From Liolophura sinensis (lineage: Eukaryota > Mollusca > Polyplacophora > Chitonida > Chitonidae): a stretch of 64,000 bases of DNA. This document shows, one piece after another, positions 36,974 through 50,711 of the stretch. The translations under genes and the position numbers were made by a program. Position 1 is the first letter of the stretch, and each line of letters starts with the position of its first letter. Below the pieces are notes generated by a model that had not been told where the DNA came from, did no database searches, and saw only the letters and a program-made list of their open reading frames with translations. The stretch spans positions 17,105,608 through 17,169,607 of the forward strand of contig NC_088299.1 of NCBI RefSeq assembly GCF_032854445.1. The letters are read 5' to 3'.

Positions 36974-37302
36974 TCTTGTCATATTGAACAGCTTGGATTT
37001 CCAAAAACTTGTCTGCGCGAGAACATACTAAGTTAAGTTTGGATTTTCTAAATTTCCATTTTGCTCCCCTCCACCCCCTCCCACATCCACCCACCTCAGG
37101 CATCCTAGTTGTGGAATTGGGTGCCTTAGGTAACTTACAATGACCAGTGGTCTATAACGATTACTTTAGTTTGTGGATAACTTAGGGTGGCCTTGTGCGA
37201 CACATACCACATTAATGGGGCTAACTATAAATCACGAACAGCCCGGGTTATGTCGTAACTAAATTAAAACTTTAAAAATGGCACTTGCTGCAGCCTCGCT
37301 TG

Positions 37303-37550
37303 GCCCTCAGCCCTAAGAGGTCAGAGCAAGGAAAAAGGACTGATTGGCCCGGTGTCAGTATAATGTGAATTCGAGGGGGGAGGGGTGTCATGTCTGGTGT
37401 CTTCGGCATGATACATCAGTGGCGGCAGCACTTTGGCGGCATGGACTGGCCCTGTCACAAGATGACACAATATATGTAAACACACTTAATGGCTTCTCGT
37501 CGTCAAATGACTGAAAAATTGTTAAGCATTACGTTAAACCCAAGACATAC
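37303..37550 (+). mobile_element. SINE-like element of a third family
   Basis: About 250 bp from ggccctcagccctaagaggt through gtcttcggcatgatacatca to the tail motif tgttaagcattacgttaaac. The same tail motif recurs at 51405-51425, about 52010 and 52790, so it is a dispersed family. Confidence 0.45.
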
Positions 37551-37734
37551 ATACAAATCACGAACAAGATAAGAAGGTCTTTTCAGAGTTATCTCCCCTG
37601 AAAACTACTACTTGTTGTGTTTGTTGAGGAATGAAGAGATGGCGATTACAACAAGTAAACTGAACACAGTGAAGATAGATCAAATCATCAAAAAAGTAAA
37701 ACATTTCCACTTTCTTAAAATTGTGAGAGGCATA

Positions 37735-38225
37735 GTACATGTTATTACACACGCAATAGGATATAGGCCATGTTATTACATACGCTATCGCACACAGGCC
37801 ATATTGTTACAACCGCTATAGGACATAGGTTATGATATTACACACGCTATGGGACATGGAAAACGTTATTACACACGCAATAGCACATATGACATGTTAT
37901 TACACACGCTATAGAACATAGGACATGTTATTACACACGCTATAGGACATAGGCCATGTCATTACACACGCTATAGGACATAAGCCATGTTATTACATAC
38001 GCTATAGGAAATAGGCCGTGTTATTACACGCGCTATGGGGCATATGGCCGTGTTATTACACACGCTATGAGACATAGGCCATGTTATCACAGACGCTATA
38101 GGACATAGGCCATGTTATTACTCATGCTATAGGACACAGGCCATGTTATTACACACGCTATAGGACATGGAACATTCTATTACACACGCTCAAAGACATA
38201 GAACATGTTATTACACACCCTATAA
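37735..38225. repeat. 31-bp tandem array
   Basis: About 16 units of ATGTTATTACACACGCTATA plus GGACATAGGCC. Confidence 0.95.
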
Positions 38226-38314
38226 ACAAATTATTAAACACACTGCGCAAGGTTTTTTCACTGGTACGAAAAATATGTATCGATATATGAGATAGACACA
38301 AGAGCAGTACTGTG

Positions 38315-38436
38315 TTTGATTGATTAATCGATTGACGTTAATTGGTTGATTTATTCATTGGTTGATTGATTGACTCTTTGGTTGATTGGTTGAAGGATAA
38401 ATGGATTGATTGCTTGATTGATTGGTCGATTGACTG

Positions 38437-38486
<50 letters not shown>

Positions 38487-38500
38487 CGTTTGTCCTATTG
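38315..38500. repeat. (ATTG)n-type microsatellite
   Basis: Imperfect TTGATTGATTGA run, pure over about 38440-38483. Confidence 0.95.
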
Positions 38501-38924
38501 ACTGATCATTGATTGTTGTACTAAAGAGTGTTTTACTTATACGATGGTTGTAGTTTTAGGCTTGTATTACACCGGAGTGTCTGCATGATGTAAACCAAAG
38601 ACTTCTGGCAAGCTGCTGATGTCCTCACGGGTGTTGTTATGCTGTTCTCAGACAGGTATGCATTATATGCATCACGATGAAAGATATGAGAAGGAAATGG
38701 GATATTTCCCAAGTGATTCAAGTTCATGGTGATTCGTGAAAAGTCTCCTCATTTCCAGAGACAGCCGAACCAGTGGAGACTGAAACCCGCGACTTAATGA
38801 GCCAAGATCTAGTCGTGATCCTTGAGAATCTATCAAGCCGCATCTGCCCATCACATTTGTCCCACAATTACACGTAGAGCCACGTCCCAGGCCGAAGTAT
38901 CATCCATTCAGCGATATATATTTA

Positions 38925-39080
38925 TACATATAGGCATAGATGTCCGAGGATGGTCAGTTTTATGGCTGAAGGGAACCAGAATGACCTGACTAAACCACCG
39001 GCCTGTGACACGTTACTAGCCGGCATTCCCACTTGACGAGTATATTTTCACCTGTACGGAAAGCCCAGTAGGTATGTCGA
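38925..39080. mobile_element. Diverged dispersed-repeat fragment
   Basis: ggatggtcagttttatggct followed by taaaccaccggcctgtgaca resembles the second SINE body; the ends are not resolved. Confidence 0.3.
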
Positions 39081-41211
39081 ATTGGTAGAATGCAATTGTG
39101 CCCCGGGGACTCCAACGATGGGCAGCGGAGAGTTAACCGCGCCCACACGCTTGGTAGTCACGCCCATAGCAACCTTTTGCTAGGTCTGACACAGGATGTA
39201 CCACTGTGGCTGGTATGATGATCTTTAAAGATCCACCCGTGTGATATTAGTTTTGAGCTTTGTTCCAAATCTTACTTGTGAAATAACTGAAGCACAAAGT
39301 ATGTTTTATGCTTTACTGGCGGTGTTGATGCATTTGAAATACTTTACACTGTATTTCTTTGCTTAACCTTACACGATGGGTGTACATCGCGACATTAAAC
39401 AATAATGCAGCCTGTGTCTGTTCTGATAGAGGCTTATAACTTAAGTTAAATTCCACCAGTTTGAAGACGTGCTCTAGAGATCTCTATTAATTCATGCACA
39501 CGAGATCTTTATTAAGATTACTAAGCGAACGACTTATTTAATAAAAAACTGAAACCTTAAAATTTGTGTTGTTAATTTTTTCCATTCACTTTTTTTTTCT
39601 AAACATGTCACATTTATGGCGCCGCATGAATAGAACGCATGGGTTGTGAATTTGTTATGGCGATAGGTCTGTAAACTCTAATTTGTGTTTAAAACAGTGT
39701 TTTAAAAAGAATGATAAATTAAAATTAAATTAAATTAAAATGTCTATACTGAAATGAATCTGACACCGACTGGACACCGGCTGGCATATTGCATGTTTAA
39801 TAATTAAAAAATGTGACAACAATCAAACGTGTTCGATCAGCAAACGTTTTCTATCTACAGGTTAAAGTTTACTATAATTTGAAATTCATTCGATAGAATT
39901 TTATGAAATAATAAATCTTAATTCTAAATATTATATAAATCCACTAAAAACAGCTGCTAAGGCTAAAACGGGAAGTCAGAACAAACTTCGTAGTCGTAAG
40001 AACTACCATCTAATCCTTGCAAATGTAACACGGGTAAAAACACTGTTTCATTAAGTTTCTCAATTCCAAAGCTTACTGAAATATTTATTTCACTGCGAGT
40101 TTCATTGTAACGTTCATTAAAAAAATTGTATCAATAATTCTGAAGACGGGCGTAGATCGACCTTGCGACTGGGAGTTACTGGTTTTTTTGGCGACTGGGA
40201 AACAATTTGGAGCAACAGCAAGCAACTGTGAGCATACGATCGGACACGGGTTTTAGTCGATCTACGCGCGCTTGCGGTCACCGATAACTGCTGCGTCAGC
40301 AGTTTCTCGGAGTTGACCATGCATATCCTATTTTTTCTGCGACTCGGAGCATACACTTCTACCCAGTCCCGTCGATCTACACGTGCTTGCGTTCAACTGG
40401 TCACAGTGATGCATCATTTAGTGCATTACATGCATATGTTACGCTATGGAAATCGACACCACAGATGAGGCAAGAAATAAGATCATGGATATGTGGAGGC
40501 CTAGCCCGTGCTTGTACGTTACCTTTTGCAAGGCACAGACAAAGCATCTGATCTACATGGATCAGTGAAACGAAGGAGGGGGCTATAATTAGAACAGATT
40601 GTTAATTTGTCTGTCCTTTTTCTGAATATGGGTATAATGTGAAAAGTTGGAATAAAAGGATAAGAAAATTTTCCAAGAAACCTTTAATTTCGAAAGAAAA
40701 GACAACTTAAAGGTATATTAGAAACTATATCAATGACATCCACACATCGTATACAAGGGCCCCGCCATCATGAACCGGTCATATGTTGTGACGTTGCTAA
40801 AGGTCTGTGTACAGTTGTACCGAAACTGAATCTGATCAAAGCCATCAGTGGCTCACAATCGTAAGATTTTGTCAAACTTTTCGACATAAGCGCCACGCGT
40901 GGGTCGACTGCGTCGAGTTATATCCAGTTGTTCACGATCGAAAGTCGACCTACGTCCTTCTTTAATTGCTTCCAGTCGCCAAAAATACAATTGACCCAAG
41001 TCGCAAAGGTGGATTTCAGGGTTGATGTGTTCAAGCTAGATGAGTCTGGGTCGTCTTTTGTTGGGAGTGGGGTGGGGCCGGTACAAGAAAAACAGTTCCA
41101 ACTGTCTTTGTCCAAAAGCTCGATCATTATGGAGCATGAATAGTTAACCACCGTAGTTCAAATGTTCGTCACTTCATTACCTGCTCTTGACGGCTATTTA
41201 CAGGATGTACT
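39081..41211. other. Spacer with two related GTCGATCTAC-type segments
   Basis: gtcgatctac-g-gcttgcg recurs at about 40256 and 40368. ttttggcgactgg near 40188 reappears in reverse complement near 40974. No gene recognised. Confidence 0.35.
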
Positions 41212-41250
41212 TATAAATTAATGGAACATTCCGCTTCATTATTCATCAGT
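41212..41250 (+). promoter_or_regulatory. TATA and initiator-like pair
   Basis: tataaa at 41212-41217 and TCAGT at 41246-41250 are spaced about right for a core promoter. The pair lies 120 bp before the signal-peptide exon at 41371. Confidence 0.25.
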
Positions 41251-41370
41251 GTTCTGACGGATGTATTTACCTCGCTATACAATGAAGTTACGACCTGGAC
41301 AAATTTCAGGGCACGGTCTGACCGAGAAGACTCAAGAATGCCAGAGCAGACTCCTACTTGAGGAGGCAGT

Positions 41371-42463
41371 ATGATGTATCGGTATATTTACATCTTCCTG
41401 TCGGTTATACCCATTGTCTACAGCAACGTTGGTAAGTTTTTCTGATAATATTTGGAGTGCTATTTTAAAAGAAAGGCACTCGTAAATAATGAAGTTTACA
41501 TCAACAGAACAGCCATCAAAACCTGTCCAAGGAAACTGTTTGTTTTATTCCTTAAGAACGTTCTATAAACATTTTATGATTCCAAATATTTCAGGGCTAA
41601 TATATCTCTATGGGAGCACAAATGACGTCACACAAAACGTTCCTGTTGCACAATTGCTAATTCTAAAGACTATAAGCAGCGTCCACTAATTACACTACTT
41701 CCACACATACTTGGAATATAGATACTTAGCAGTTAAAAGGTGCAAAATCATGCCAAATGACGTCACGCGAGAGTTTATGGTCACAACTGGTCATCGTAGA
41801 ATCTAATGCATTATAACACATTTTGAAAAATTTTAAAAAGTGAAAAGAACTTTAGCTTGTATAGTTTTTACTGGCCATTATTTTACATAATTCTAACGTA
41901 TATACTAATCTTTTAACGGCCAACTCAATCACAGTAACGGGAATATATGAAAGCTATTGGTAAGAAACTGATAACACATTAATACTTTGCCTTCTTGGTA
42001 AAGCGTTAAAACAAATGTACTGACCATGATTCTGACCGGCAGTATTACCATTTTACAACAGTGAGAGTTATCGCGTCTGTTTCTGGCACAGGAGACTCGC
42101 CATACACGTGACAGCCAATGCAAAGACTAACATTATGGCAAGTATCAAGTAACAGTTGTCGTGCTACATATACATCTATCGAAATTTTATCGGTAAAGAA
42201 ATTCACAACGAAAAACACATAGGGCCTACACTAAGAAATGCGCGAACTTGGTCTAAATTTAATGTAACACATACTGTTCTTCAGAGCGTCTCCTTAACAA
42301 GGGCGCAATGCAAGGATGGTGTAACAACCTTGGAGGATGGAGGACTGCATTCGTGGACACCTTTTCTACGTCCTGCACGAGAGGAGTCGCACGTTGTCAG
42401 CTGTGGCCAATGAGTACAGAGACATGGGTGGCCGGTAGTTCAAAGCGCACATCTTTGAGATAG
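41371..42463 (+). CDS. Speculative two-exon gene for a small secreted protein
   Basis: Exon 1 (41371-41431) encodes MMYRYIYIFLSVIPIVYSNV, a signal-peptide-like sequence, and ends in phase 1 at a strong gtaagt donor. A phase-compatible exon could begin at 42285 after a ctgttcttcag acceptor and run to a stop at 42461-42463. This would give about 79 residues with three cysteines (GWCNN, TSCTR, ARCQL). A TATA-like tataaa lies at 41212-41217 and a TCAGT initiator-like sequence at 41246. Phase-1 introns just after signal peptides are common in secreted proteins. No family was recognised. The second exon also has another open frame, so the pairing is uncertain. Confidence 0.27.
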
Positions 42464-43505
42464 TAGCCGCAGTCTTGATGGAAAGCAGGCCTACACATGG
42501 GCTGGTGCAAACGAACGTGATGGCAGCTTTTATTGGGTTGATGGTAATTTACGCTTGCTAATTATGTTTTATTTGTTATTCCCCTATTACATACTTTTAC
42601 GACTCGTTCACTGGTTTCTCTGCTCTCCAGAACCACCATTTTTTGTATTTCACCGGTAGGTATTGTGGATTATGGTCTACATTTTTTGGTCGTATTTCCC
42701 ACTATTTTAAACCTATTGGTGTTAATAACTCATTGAAGCGTTAAGACATTCTAAAGAAGTTCATTAATAAGCATATTTTACTCTTTGCCCAGCCAGTACA
42801 AAACATTTCAAAGCATAAACTGATAAATAAAGACGTTTAGCTCTTATGTAGATAAAAGCCTGTTGTGTATGGAAGCCGTACTGGAAACATATGCCAGTTT
42901 TGTTTTGTTTTGTTTTTAAATTGTATGATAAAATATTGACCATTTTAAAAACTTTTTTCAAAAGTAGGCAGCAGGATGATTTCAAAAATGTCAATATATA
43001 TTTCAGAAGTGAATTGCTATTTTAAATGTGGATTTTATTTCAACACTGATACATTATTTATTTTGAAGTCTTGTGCTAATTCAATTTCACATTGATTTGT
43101 CACTTTGATGAGACAGTAAGATAATACCATTATCATGTAACCTTTCGATATATGTTCCATATATAATTAGTATCATTCAGTTTCTACTACTTTGATTACT
43201 TTTGCGTATCAGTTTTTTAATTTGAATATGATTTTTAGGTAAACATTATTTCATTCCGTGAAATATTTTTTGATGTAATAGAATACAGAGATTTCAATGC
43301 CATCAGGCCATGTCAGCACATTTGCTTTTTTTCATGGAAGTTGGAACATGTGCATGATAGCATTTTGTTGCATTTCTTTTATCTTTAAGTTATAAGTTAT
43401 ATTTCAAGTTATCGCTGTTTGAAGACGACAATCTGGATTAAACATTACAGCTGTGTTGACGTGCACTTAGATGTGCACGTGTCTGTTTGCTTGCATTTCA
43501 TCAGA
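42464..43505. other. AT-rich spacer
   Basis: No gene or repeat recognised. Confidence 0.5.
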
Positions 43506-43665
43506 TTCCCAAGATACAGCTGTTTGATAATGAAGTTACAGCTGTTTGAAAAGGAAGTTACAGCTGTTTGATAATGAAGTTACAGCCGTTTGATAATGAA
43601 GTTACAGCTGTTTGATAATGAAGTTACAGCTGTTTGATAATGAAGTTACAGCTGTTTGATAAGGA
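43506..43665. repeat. 22-bp tandem array
   Basis: Seven units of GTTACAGCTGTTTGATAATGAA, each with the palindrome CAGCTG except one CAGCCG. Confidence 0.95.
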
Positions 43666-44792
43666 AACCTCGGCATAAGTGAAACGGGAACTTGTCACAC
43701 TAGGCTTCCTACATTTTGCAACCGATTTTCGTGGAACTTTGCAGATGGAGAAACTCTTATGGACTAAATTAGTTACAAATCGTAAATTGTTGTCCAATTT
43801 TTTCTTGTTCAACTATAGTATTCGTGCTTCGTCAAACATCGTTTTCAAATTACGCATACAGGGGTCCGTCACTCCAAAATGATCTGTAACCAGTATCGTG
43901 CATCACGATAAACCGTTTTGAAGTCAGGAATACTGTTAGGACAAAAGGTTACAGTGTTGCACAAACTGGACACACCGGTTTGAAACTGGAACATAATGTA
44001 TAACTTGCTAAGGTAAAGGACTGTACCAAGTTCCGATTCAATACTATGATTCGTTTTGAAAACAGTTTGGAAAACAGTGTAGACAAAAACAATCAGGTAC
44101 CGGTTTGGGACGAATAAATGAAGTGTAAAGCAATACCAATACATTAATGCGCAAAGCAGCGCTACACTCAAAAATACATCCATTCAATGCATTCAGAAAA
44201 CCACTGGGACACTGAATTCAAATGAAAATTAGGAATGCAAAAACACTTTATGATTTAGTTATTTCCGTTGTGAAACTGTCTGCTAGGCCATCTTGGGCTG
44301 ATTTTATACAGTTCATTTTTTTTCATTCTAAAACTATTTAAAAATAGCCTCTGAATGTGCTTTTGTAAAATAAAATCCGCAGGCAATTGCAACAGTGCAA
44401 TACTTTTCCCAATCTTCTAGGTAACATATTTGTTATAGGCTTAAGATATATTTAGTCAGCAACAAAAACGTCTGTAAATGAAATGTTTCCAAAGGGAAAA
44501 TAAAGCTGTTTCAAAGTTAAGTAAGGAATGAAATAACTACGTTATTGGTAAATACATCATAGTTGACCAAGCTGAAGTTAGCGGCTAGTTATCTATTCCA
44601 GGTTCCTTATGCTGAAATAGGTGAGGGTCCAGACGATGCACTCGCATGTCGACTATTCCCTTATTTAACGGTGCAAGGTGTCTGGTCATTTCCACGTCAT
44701 ACTCGAGTTTTCTGAACACCTTCTCGTAGAAGGAAACTTAAATATACCTCATTTGTCCACCCGTTACATCAGTTAGTTTCAGTCTTGATTAT
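43666..44792. other. AT-rich spacer
   Basis: No gene recognised; short open frames on the minus strand look like chance. Confidence 0.5.
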
Positions 44793-47690
44793 GTCGCTCT
44801 AGACAGACATTGTGTTTATCGGATAAATATGGGGTCTTCATGATCTCTCTGATTCTTATTTATTAATTTACTTGATTGGTGTTTTGTTCACGAATATTTC
44901 ATTTATACGACGGTAGCTAGCATTATGGTGGGAGAAAACCGGGCAGAGCCCGGGGAAACCCACGACTATCCGCAGGCTGTTGCCAGACCTTACCACCTAC
45001 GGCCCAAGAGGAAGCCAGCATGAGCTGGATTTGAACTCACAGCGGCCGCATCGGTGATAGGCTCCTGGGTCATTACGTTGCCTTGGCGCACTAACCAACT
45101 GAGCCGAGGAGGAACCTCCCCCCCCCTCTTAATTACGGCAAATCCGTCTTGATCGTCCGATCAATAATGGCTATGGAACCGCATTAGTTTCTTTTGGCTC
45201 GCTCTGAATGGCTATAAAATCTGTCCAAAGGTGCTCTGTCGTGCACACCAATCCAACTTAAGGTCAATAAAATGGGGATTTCCTGTCTGCATCGACCCCG
45301 AATGACCCAGACATGCTATAAAACATAAATGGCTCTAGTGACAAAACCACCATTTGTGCCGCCCTAGAAAAACATTTTGTACCAGAAGAATTCAGTAATG
45401 AATATTCCATGCAATTCTTATTGATGGGGTAAATATGGGGTCTTCATCTTCCTGTGATAAAATTTCTCTGAAGTCGCATTAGCTTCTTTTTTGCCTCCAA
45501 AATGGCTTTTAAATCTGTTTAAATGTCCTCTGTCGTCCACACCAGTCCAACTTAAGGTCAATAAAATGAAGTCTTCCTGTCTGTATAGTCCCTAAAATGA
45601 TTATTATATAGCAAAACATTAACGTCAAATATCTATAATGTAAATGGCTTTGGTGACAAAACCGGCATTTGTGCGGGTCTACAAAGACATTGTGTACCAG
45701 GAGCTTTCAATCATGAATGTTCCATTCAGTTTTGTTGGGAAACTATGGGGTCTTCAAGTCCTCTAGGAATCTCAAGTAAGCCCACCCATCATCGTCCTAT
45801 CTACACCTGTCGAGAAATGGTTATATGATCGCATTAATTTCTTTTCTGCCGCTTTAAATGGCTATCAGATCTGTTCGAGGGTCCTCTGTTGTGCACACCG
45901 ATCCAACTTAAGGTCAATAAAATGGGGTTTTCCTGTCTTGATAGACCCAAAAATGACCCACATTTACAATAAAGGATTGAAGTCTAATATGTAAAATTTA
46001 AATGGTTTCGGTGACAAAACCGCTACTTGTGCCCCTCCAGAAAGACATTATGCACTTAGAAGATTCAAAATATGAACGTTCTATCTAATGTTCATCGAGT
46101 GAATATGGGGTATTCATGTCCTCCACGGCCATTAGTTAGGCTGTGTGTCATCCGGAAGACAGCTTTATCTTAATCATGGTATCCATCAATGAGAAGTATA
46201 TGATTTGGAATCACGTTATTTATTTATTTATTTATTTTTTTATTTTTTATTTATTTAATTTGCCATTGTAAAGTGCTTTCATATGTCTTCAAAAGTCCTG
46301 TGTGGCGCACGCCAGATTAAGTTTACGTCAATAAAATGGGGTATTCCTGTCTATATAGACCCCAAAATGACACATATTTATAACAAAACTGTCATTTATG
46401 CCGCTCCAGGAGAACATTGTGCACTTCAAAGATTCAATAAATGAAGGTTCTATCAATATATAAGAGTAAATGACTATGGAAATGCATTAGCCAGTTTTGT
46501 GCCGTTCTAAATGGCTATTACATCTGTTCAAATGTTCTCTGTCGTGAACACCAATCAAACTTAAGATCAATAAAATGCCTCTTGCCTCTGTAGACCCAAA
46601 ATGACTTAGATATGCAGTAAAGCATTAAGGTCTGATATATATTATCTAAATGGCTCTAGGGCAAATCCACCAATTGTGCTGCCCTAAGAGGACCTTGTGC
46701 ACTTACAACATTCAACATATTAACGTTCCATCAAGGATTTTACAACAGCGGACCTCTGAACAGATTGAATAGCCAATTATAGAGGCACATAAGAAACTAA
46801 CCATTGCATAGCCATTTCTTCACAGGTATGGATAGATCGATGAAAACATGAAGACCCTATATTTACCCAATAAATCTTGGATGGGACGTTCACATATTGA
46901 ATCTCTCAGTCAACAATGCCTTTCTAGCACAGCGCAATTGGTGCTTATTCCACACACTACCATATGTGTTTTGCCATATGTCTCAGTCATTTGGGGGTCT
47001 TTACAGACAGGAAACCCCTTTTTATTGGCCTGAACTAAGTGCTGTGTACAGGACAGACATTTGAACAGATTTAATAGGCATTTAGAGCAACACAAAGGAA
47101 ATTAATATGCTTTCATACCCATTTCTTCACAGGTATGGACAGGGCGATCCAGATGGATAGTTCTAACTAAGGATTACGGAGGACATGAAGTCCCATATTT
47201 ACTCACTAAAAATTGGATGGGACGTTCATATATTGAATCTTTCAGTCCAGAATGTCTTTCTAGAGTAGCACAAATGGCCAGAGTCAATAACAGACAGAAA
47301 GAGAGAAAGACCCCAATTTCTAGACTTGAACTTGCTTTTGTTTGCACGATAGAGGACATTTGAACAGGGTTAATAGCCATTTAGAGTGGCACACAGGAAA
47401 CTAATTCAATTTCACAGTCATTTTTTCACAGCTATGGGTAGATCGATCAAGGTGGGTGGATCTAATTAAGGGTCAGAGAAAACCTAAAGACCCCATATTT
47501 ACCCACTGGAAAATGTCTTTCTAGAGTGGTACAAGGGACAGTTTTGTTATCAGAGCCATTTACATTATACATATTAGACCTTAATATAATAAAGACCCCA
47601 TATTTACCCAATATAACGGAGGTGGAACGTTTATATAATTAATCCTTTTGATACGCAATTTCCTTTCAGGGCGGCACAAAGAGCCATTAA
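44793..47690. mobile_element. Foldback-like structure: tandem subrepeats in two opposed arms
   Basis: The left arm (44793 to about 46750) holds about five tandem units of roughly 240-420 bp. Each unit contains the marker CTTAAGGTCAATAAAATG (45257, 45551, 45907, 46321, 46561, with changes), CCTGTCT-TAGACCC, and AAATATGGGGTCTTCAT. In the right arm (about 46751-47690) the same markers run in reverse complement (GAAGACCCTATATTTACCC, GACATTTGAACAGAT). A SINE interrupts the left arm at 44856-45115. No protein-coding region was recognised. Opposed arms made of tandem subrepeats are the hallmark of foldback transposons; an inverted satellite array is the alternative. Confidence 0.6.
44856..45115 (-). 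mobile_element. tRNA-derived SINE (family 1) inside the left foldback arm
   Basis: Near-complete reverse-strand copy. It interrupts the tandem subrepeats, whose sequence resumes after it, so it inserted later than the array formed. Confidence 0.85.
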
Positions 47691-48617
47691 TATTATATAT
47701 CCCAAAGTGTTGATTTACCTTACACGTATTAGAATTTAATCTTTTGTTGCATATTTGAGACAAACAGACAAACATACGTGCGGGTGGGCGAACTGATTGA
47801 GAGACAGACGGATGGATGGACGAAGGTTGTAGGGAGGGACAAGTTGAAATCTTTATACCAGTGCACAATACGTGCACAGAAGTATAATGAATGTCTTCTA
47901 TATAAACATATATGTAGCGGTAAGCGATGACCCGGTTCTGCAGCCCAGGCTACAACAAGGAACCGGGAATAAGTGACCAGTCAGTTCGGCTTCATTGACA
48001 GCTGTGAGTCAGCACCTTGAAAGTGAATTAAAAGGGAGATCACCAAAGTACTCATCTGTGAGGGTTATCATGCAGAAATATAAATTGACAAAGAACTGAC
48101 CACCTTGGGTGGTATCACCGTAGGTCCTGGCCCATGGGCAATTACCCAAAGGAAGGGTAAATAGCTTTATCGTTTACTTTTTCATTGTGAAGGTCAGGTG
48201 GTATCGTAATTCCTCAACCTTTTCGTATATGAAAGAGCAACATTCAGTGCACTTCATGCACATTTTCCATTTTATTTTGGAGGTCAAGCAACATTTTTGG
48301 GATTGGTCAGTTTCAGTGCTTGACAATCAACACAATTTTATCAACACAGAATAATTCCTTCATTATATGCTTGAATATACACCTTGTAAAAATGCGAAAA
48401 GGTTGAAGAATTACGGTATGTATCGACAACATGATTTATTAACAAAGAGTGGAGCAATAATGTCTATATAGTTTAGATCGTCGTTCGTTTCTTTCGGTTA
48501 GTGAGAACATATGAGCTAACAATCTGCAATGATAAATCGTTTTCATGACCTTTTGGGTGTTTCTCCAACAACGGGAACAATAAAAATTGTTTGACAATAT
48601 TACACCCTCTTTGCCAG
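47691..48617. other. Spacer right of the foldback-like region
   Basis: No gene recognised. Confidence 0.5.
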
Positions 48618-48882
48618 GTCTATATTGCTGCAGTTTTTACGACATTTTTGAATATCGGTTTTACTTTGAATGCCAAGTCAGCACTCCATCAGCTGTTCTT
48701 TGACCTTTTTGTTATTTCCTGGAATAAGGCGTCAGAAACCCTCATATCTCTGATACAAACAACAACTGTATGCATGAGTGTAATGAGAGTACATCAAGTG
48801 ACAAACTTTTTCTTGCTGACTAGTGGCTATTTGTGGAGCAAAGAAAAGCGTTCCATTGCGATTCCTTATGTCCGCGAGCATG
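48618..48882 (+). other. Exon-like open segment, unidentified
   Basis: An open stretch of 88 codons is bounded by an acceptor-like ctctttgccag and a gtaag donor (phase 1). The translation starts VYIAAVFTTFLNIGFTLNAK and later reads SGYLWSKEKRSIAIPYV, partly hydrophobic. No family was recognised and no partner exon was found, so it may be chance. Confidence 0.15.
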
Positions 48883-49279
48883 GTAAGATACAATGGATTA
48901 ATTTTCTTGATTATAAATAAAGTTTAATTAGTAAGCCAAGAAAATACCAAGCCTTACTTTGAAATAAATACTGAAAAATGATAGCATACAAACTAAAAAA
49001 AAAAGCCTGAAATTAAACTGAAAATGTTTCCAGCGTCTTCTGGTTCGAAAAAAGTGTTGTCACACGTTGGAATATTGGGCGATGTTAACAGGCTGGGACA
49101 CAATAGTGAGATCAAACCGGTAAAGAGCAGTGAAAGATTGTCGAGAGTACAACCAAACCATGATTCGTAGACACTTCCATCTTGATCATTGTATTAAGAC
49201 CGATCGCCATCAGTGGTAGCTTCGTTCTGTTTCACATATATTTCATGGTGATGTAACTTATATTGTTTATATTACATGG

Positions 49280-50465
49280 ATGAAGGGTGTTTCGATTGTA
49301 ATACGTGTTTCTGGCTGAAACGTGTTACGCTTGTAATACATGTTCATGGCTGAACGTGTTATGCCTGTAATATATGTTCTTGGTTGAAAGGTGTTATGCT
49401 TGTAATATATGTTCATGGCTGAAACGTGTTACGTTTGTAATACATGTTCATGGCCGAAATGTGTTACGCTTGTAATACATGTTCATGATTGAAACGTAGT
49501 GCGCTTGTAATGCATGCCTGAAACGTGTTATATTTGTAATAGATGTGCATGGCTGAAACGTGTTATGTTTGTAACACATGACTGAACGTCTTCTGATTGT
49601 ACATGACTGAAACTTGTTATGCTTGTAATACAGGGCTGGTACATGTTGGCTTGTATTACATGGCTGAAACGTGTTATGTTTGTTATAGATGTGCATGCCT
49701 GAAACGTGTTATGTTTGCAATACATGTCTGAAACGTATTATGCTTGTAATAAATCTCTCTGTCGTTTTATGTTTGTAACAGATGACTGAAACATGTTATT
49801 TTTGTAATAGATGTGCTTGGCTGAAACGTGTTTGTATAGATGTGCATGACGGAAAAGTGGAATGTTTAAACACATGGCTGAACCTTTTTATGTTTGTAAT
49901 AGATGTGCATGGCTGAAACGTGTTAAGTTTTTACTACAAGGCTGAAACGATCAATGCTTGAAATGCATGTATATGGCTGATGCGTGTTACGTTTGTAAAT
50001 CATGGTTGAACCGTGTTATGTTTGTAAAAGATGACTGAAACATGTTATTTTGGTAATAGATGTGCATGACTGAAACGTGTGTTTGTATAAATGTGCATGA
50101 CTGATACGTGCAATGTTTGTAATAAATGGCTCAAACTTGTTATGTTTGTAATATCTGACTGAAACGTGGAATGTTTTAATGAATGGCTGAAACTTTTGTA
50201 ATACATGGCTGGGAGGTGTTATGCTTGTAACGCATGACTGAAACGTGTTATGTTTCTAATAGATGGCTGAAACGTGTTATGTTTGTAATAGATGTGCATG
50301 GATGAAACGTGTTAAGTTTGTACTAAACGGCTTAAACGTTCAATGCTTGTAACACATGTACATGGCTGAAACGTGTTATGCTTGTAATACATGTACATGC
50401 TGATGCGTGTTAAACTTTAAATATATGGCTGAAGCGTGTTTCGTTTGTCAAACATGGCTGAACCT
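49280..50465. repeat. Degenerate tandem array, units about 30-38 bp
   Basis: More than 30 loose units around GGCTGAAACGTGTTATGTTT plus GTAATACATG, with an optional TTCAT or TGCAT spacer that alters unit length. Confidence 0.9.
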
Positions 50466-50711
50466 CCAGGGACAACGTTTTGTACACCTTACGTTGATGT
50501 CTGAATAGCTTCACTGAGGTCTTTCCTCATGCGATGTGCCATTATGGACGGAAAACTATACCTCACGGGGAAAAGTGGGTGTGACGTCTTTGACGACATA
50601 TTAATATGATCTTGTAAGACCAGCTTGCCATCAAACCATTTGACTGCATTTAATTCGGTAAAAAGAATCTAAAAAGGAAGAAACGGCATTTTAGGTACAG
50701 TTTTCTGTGGC

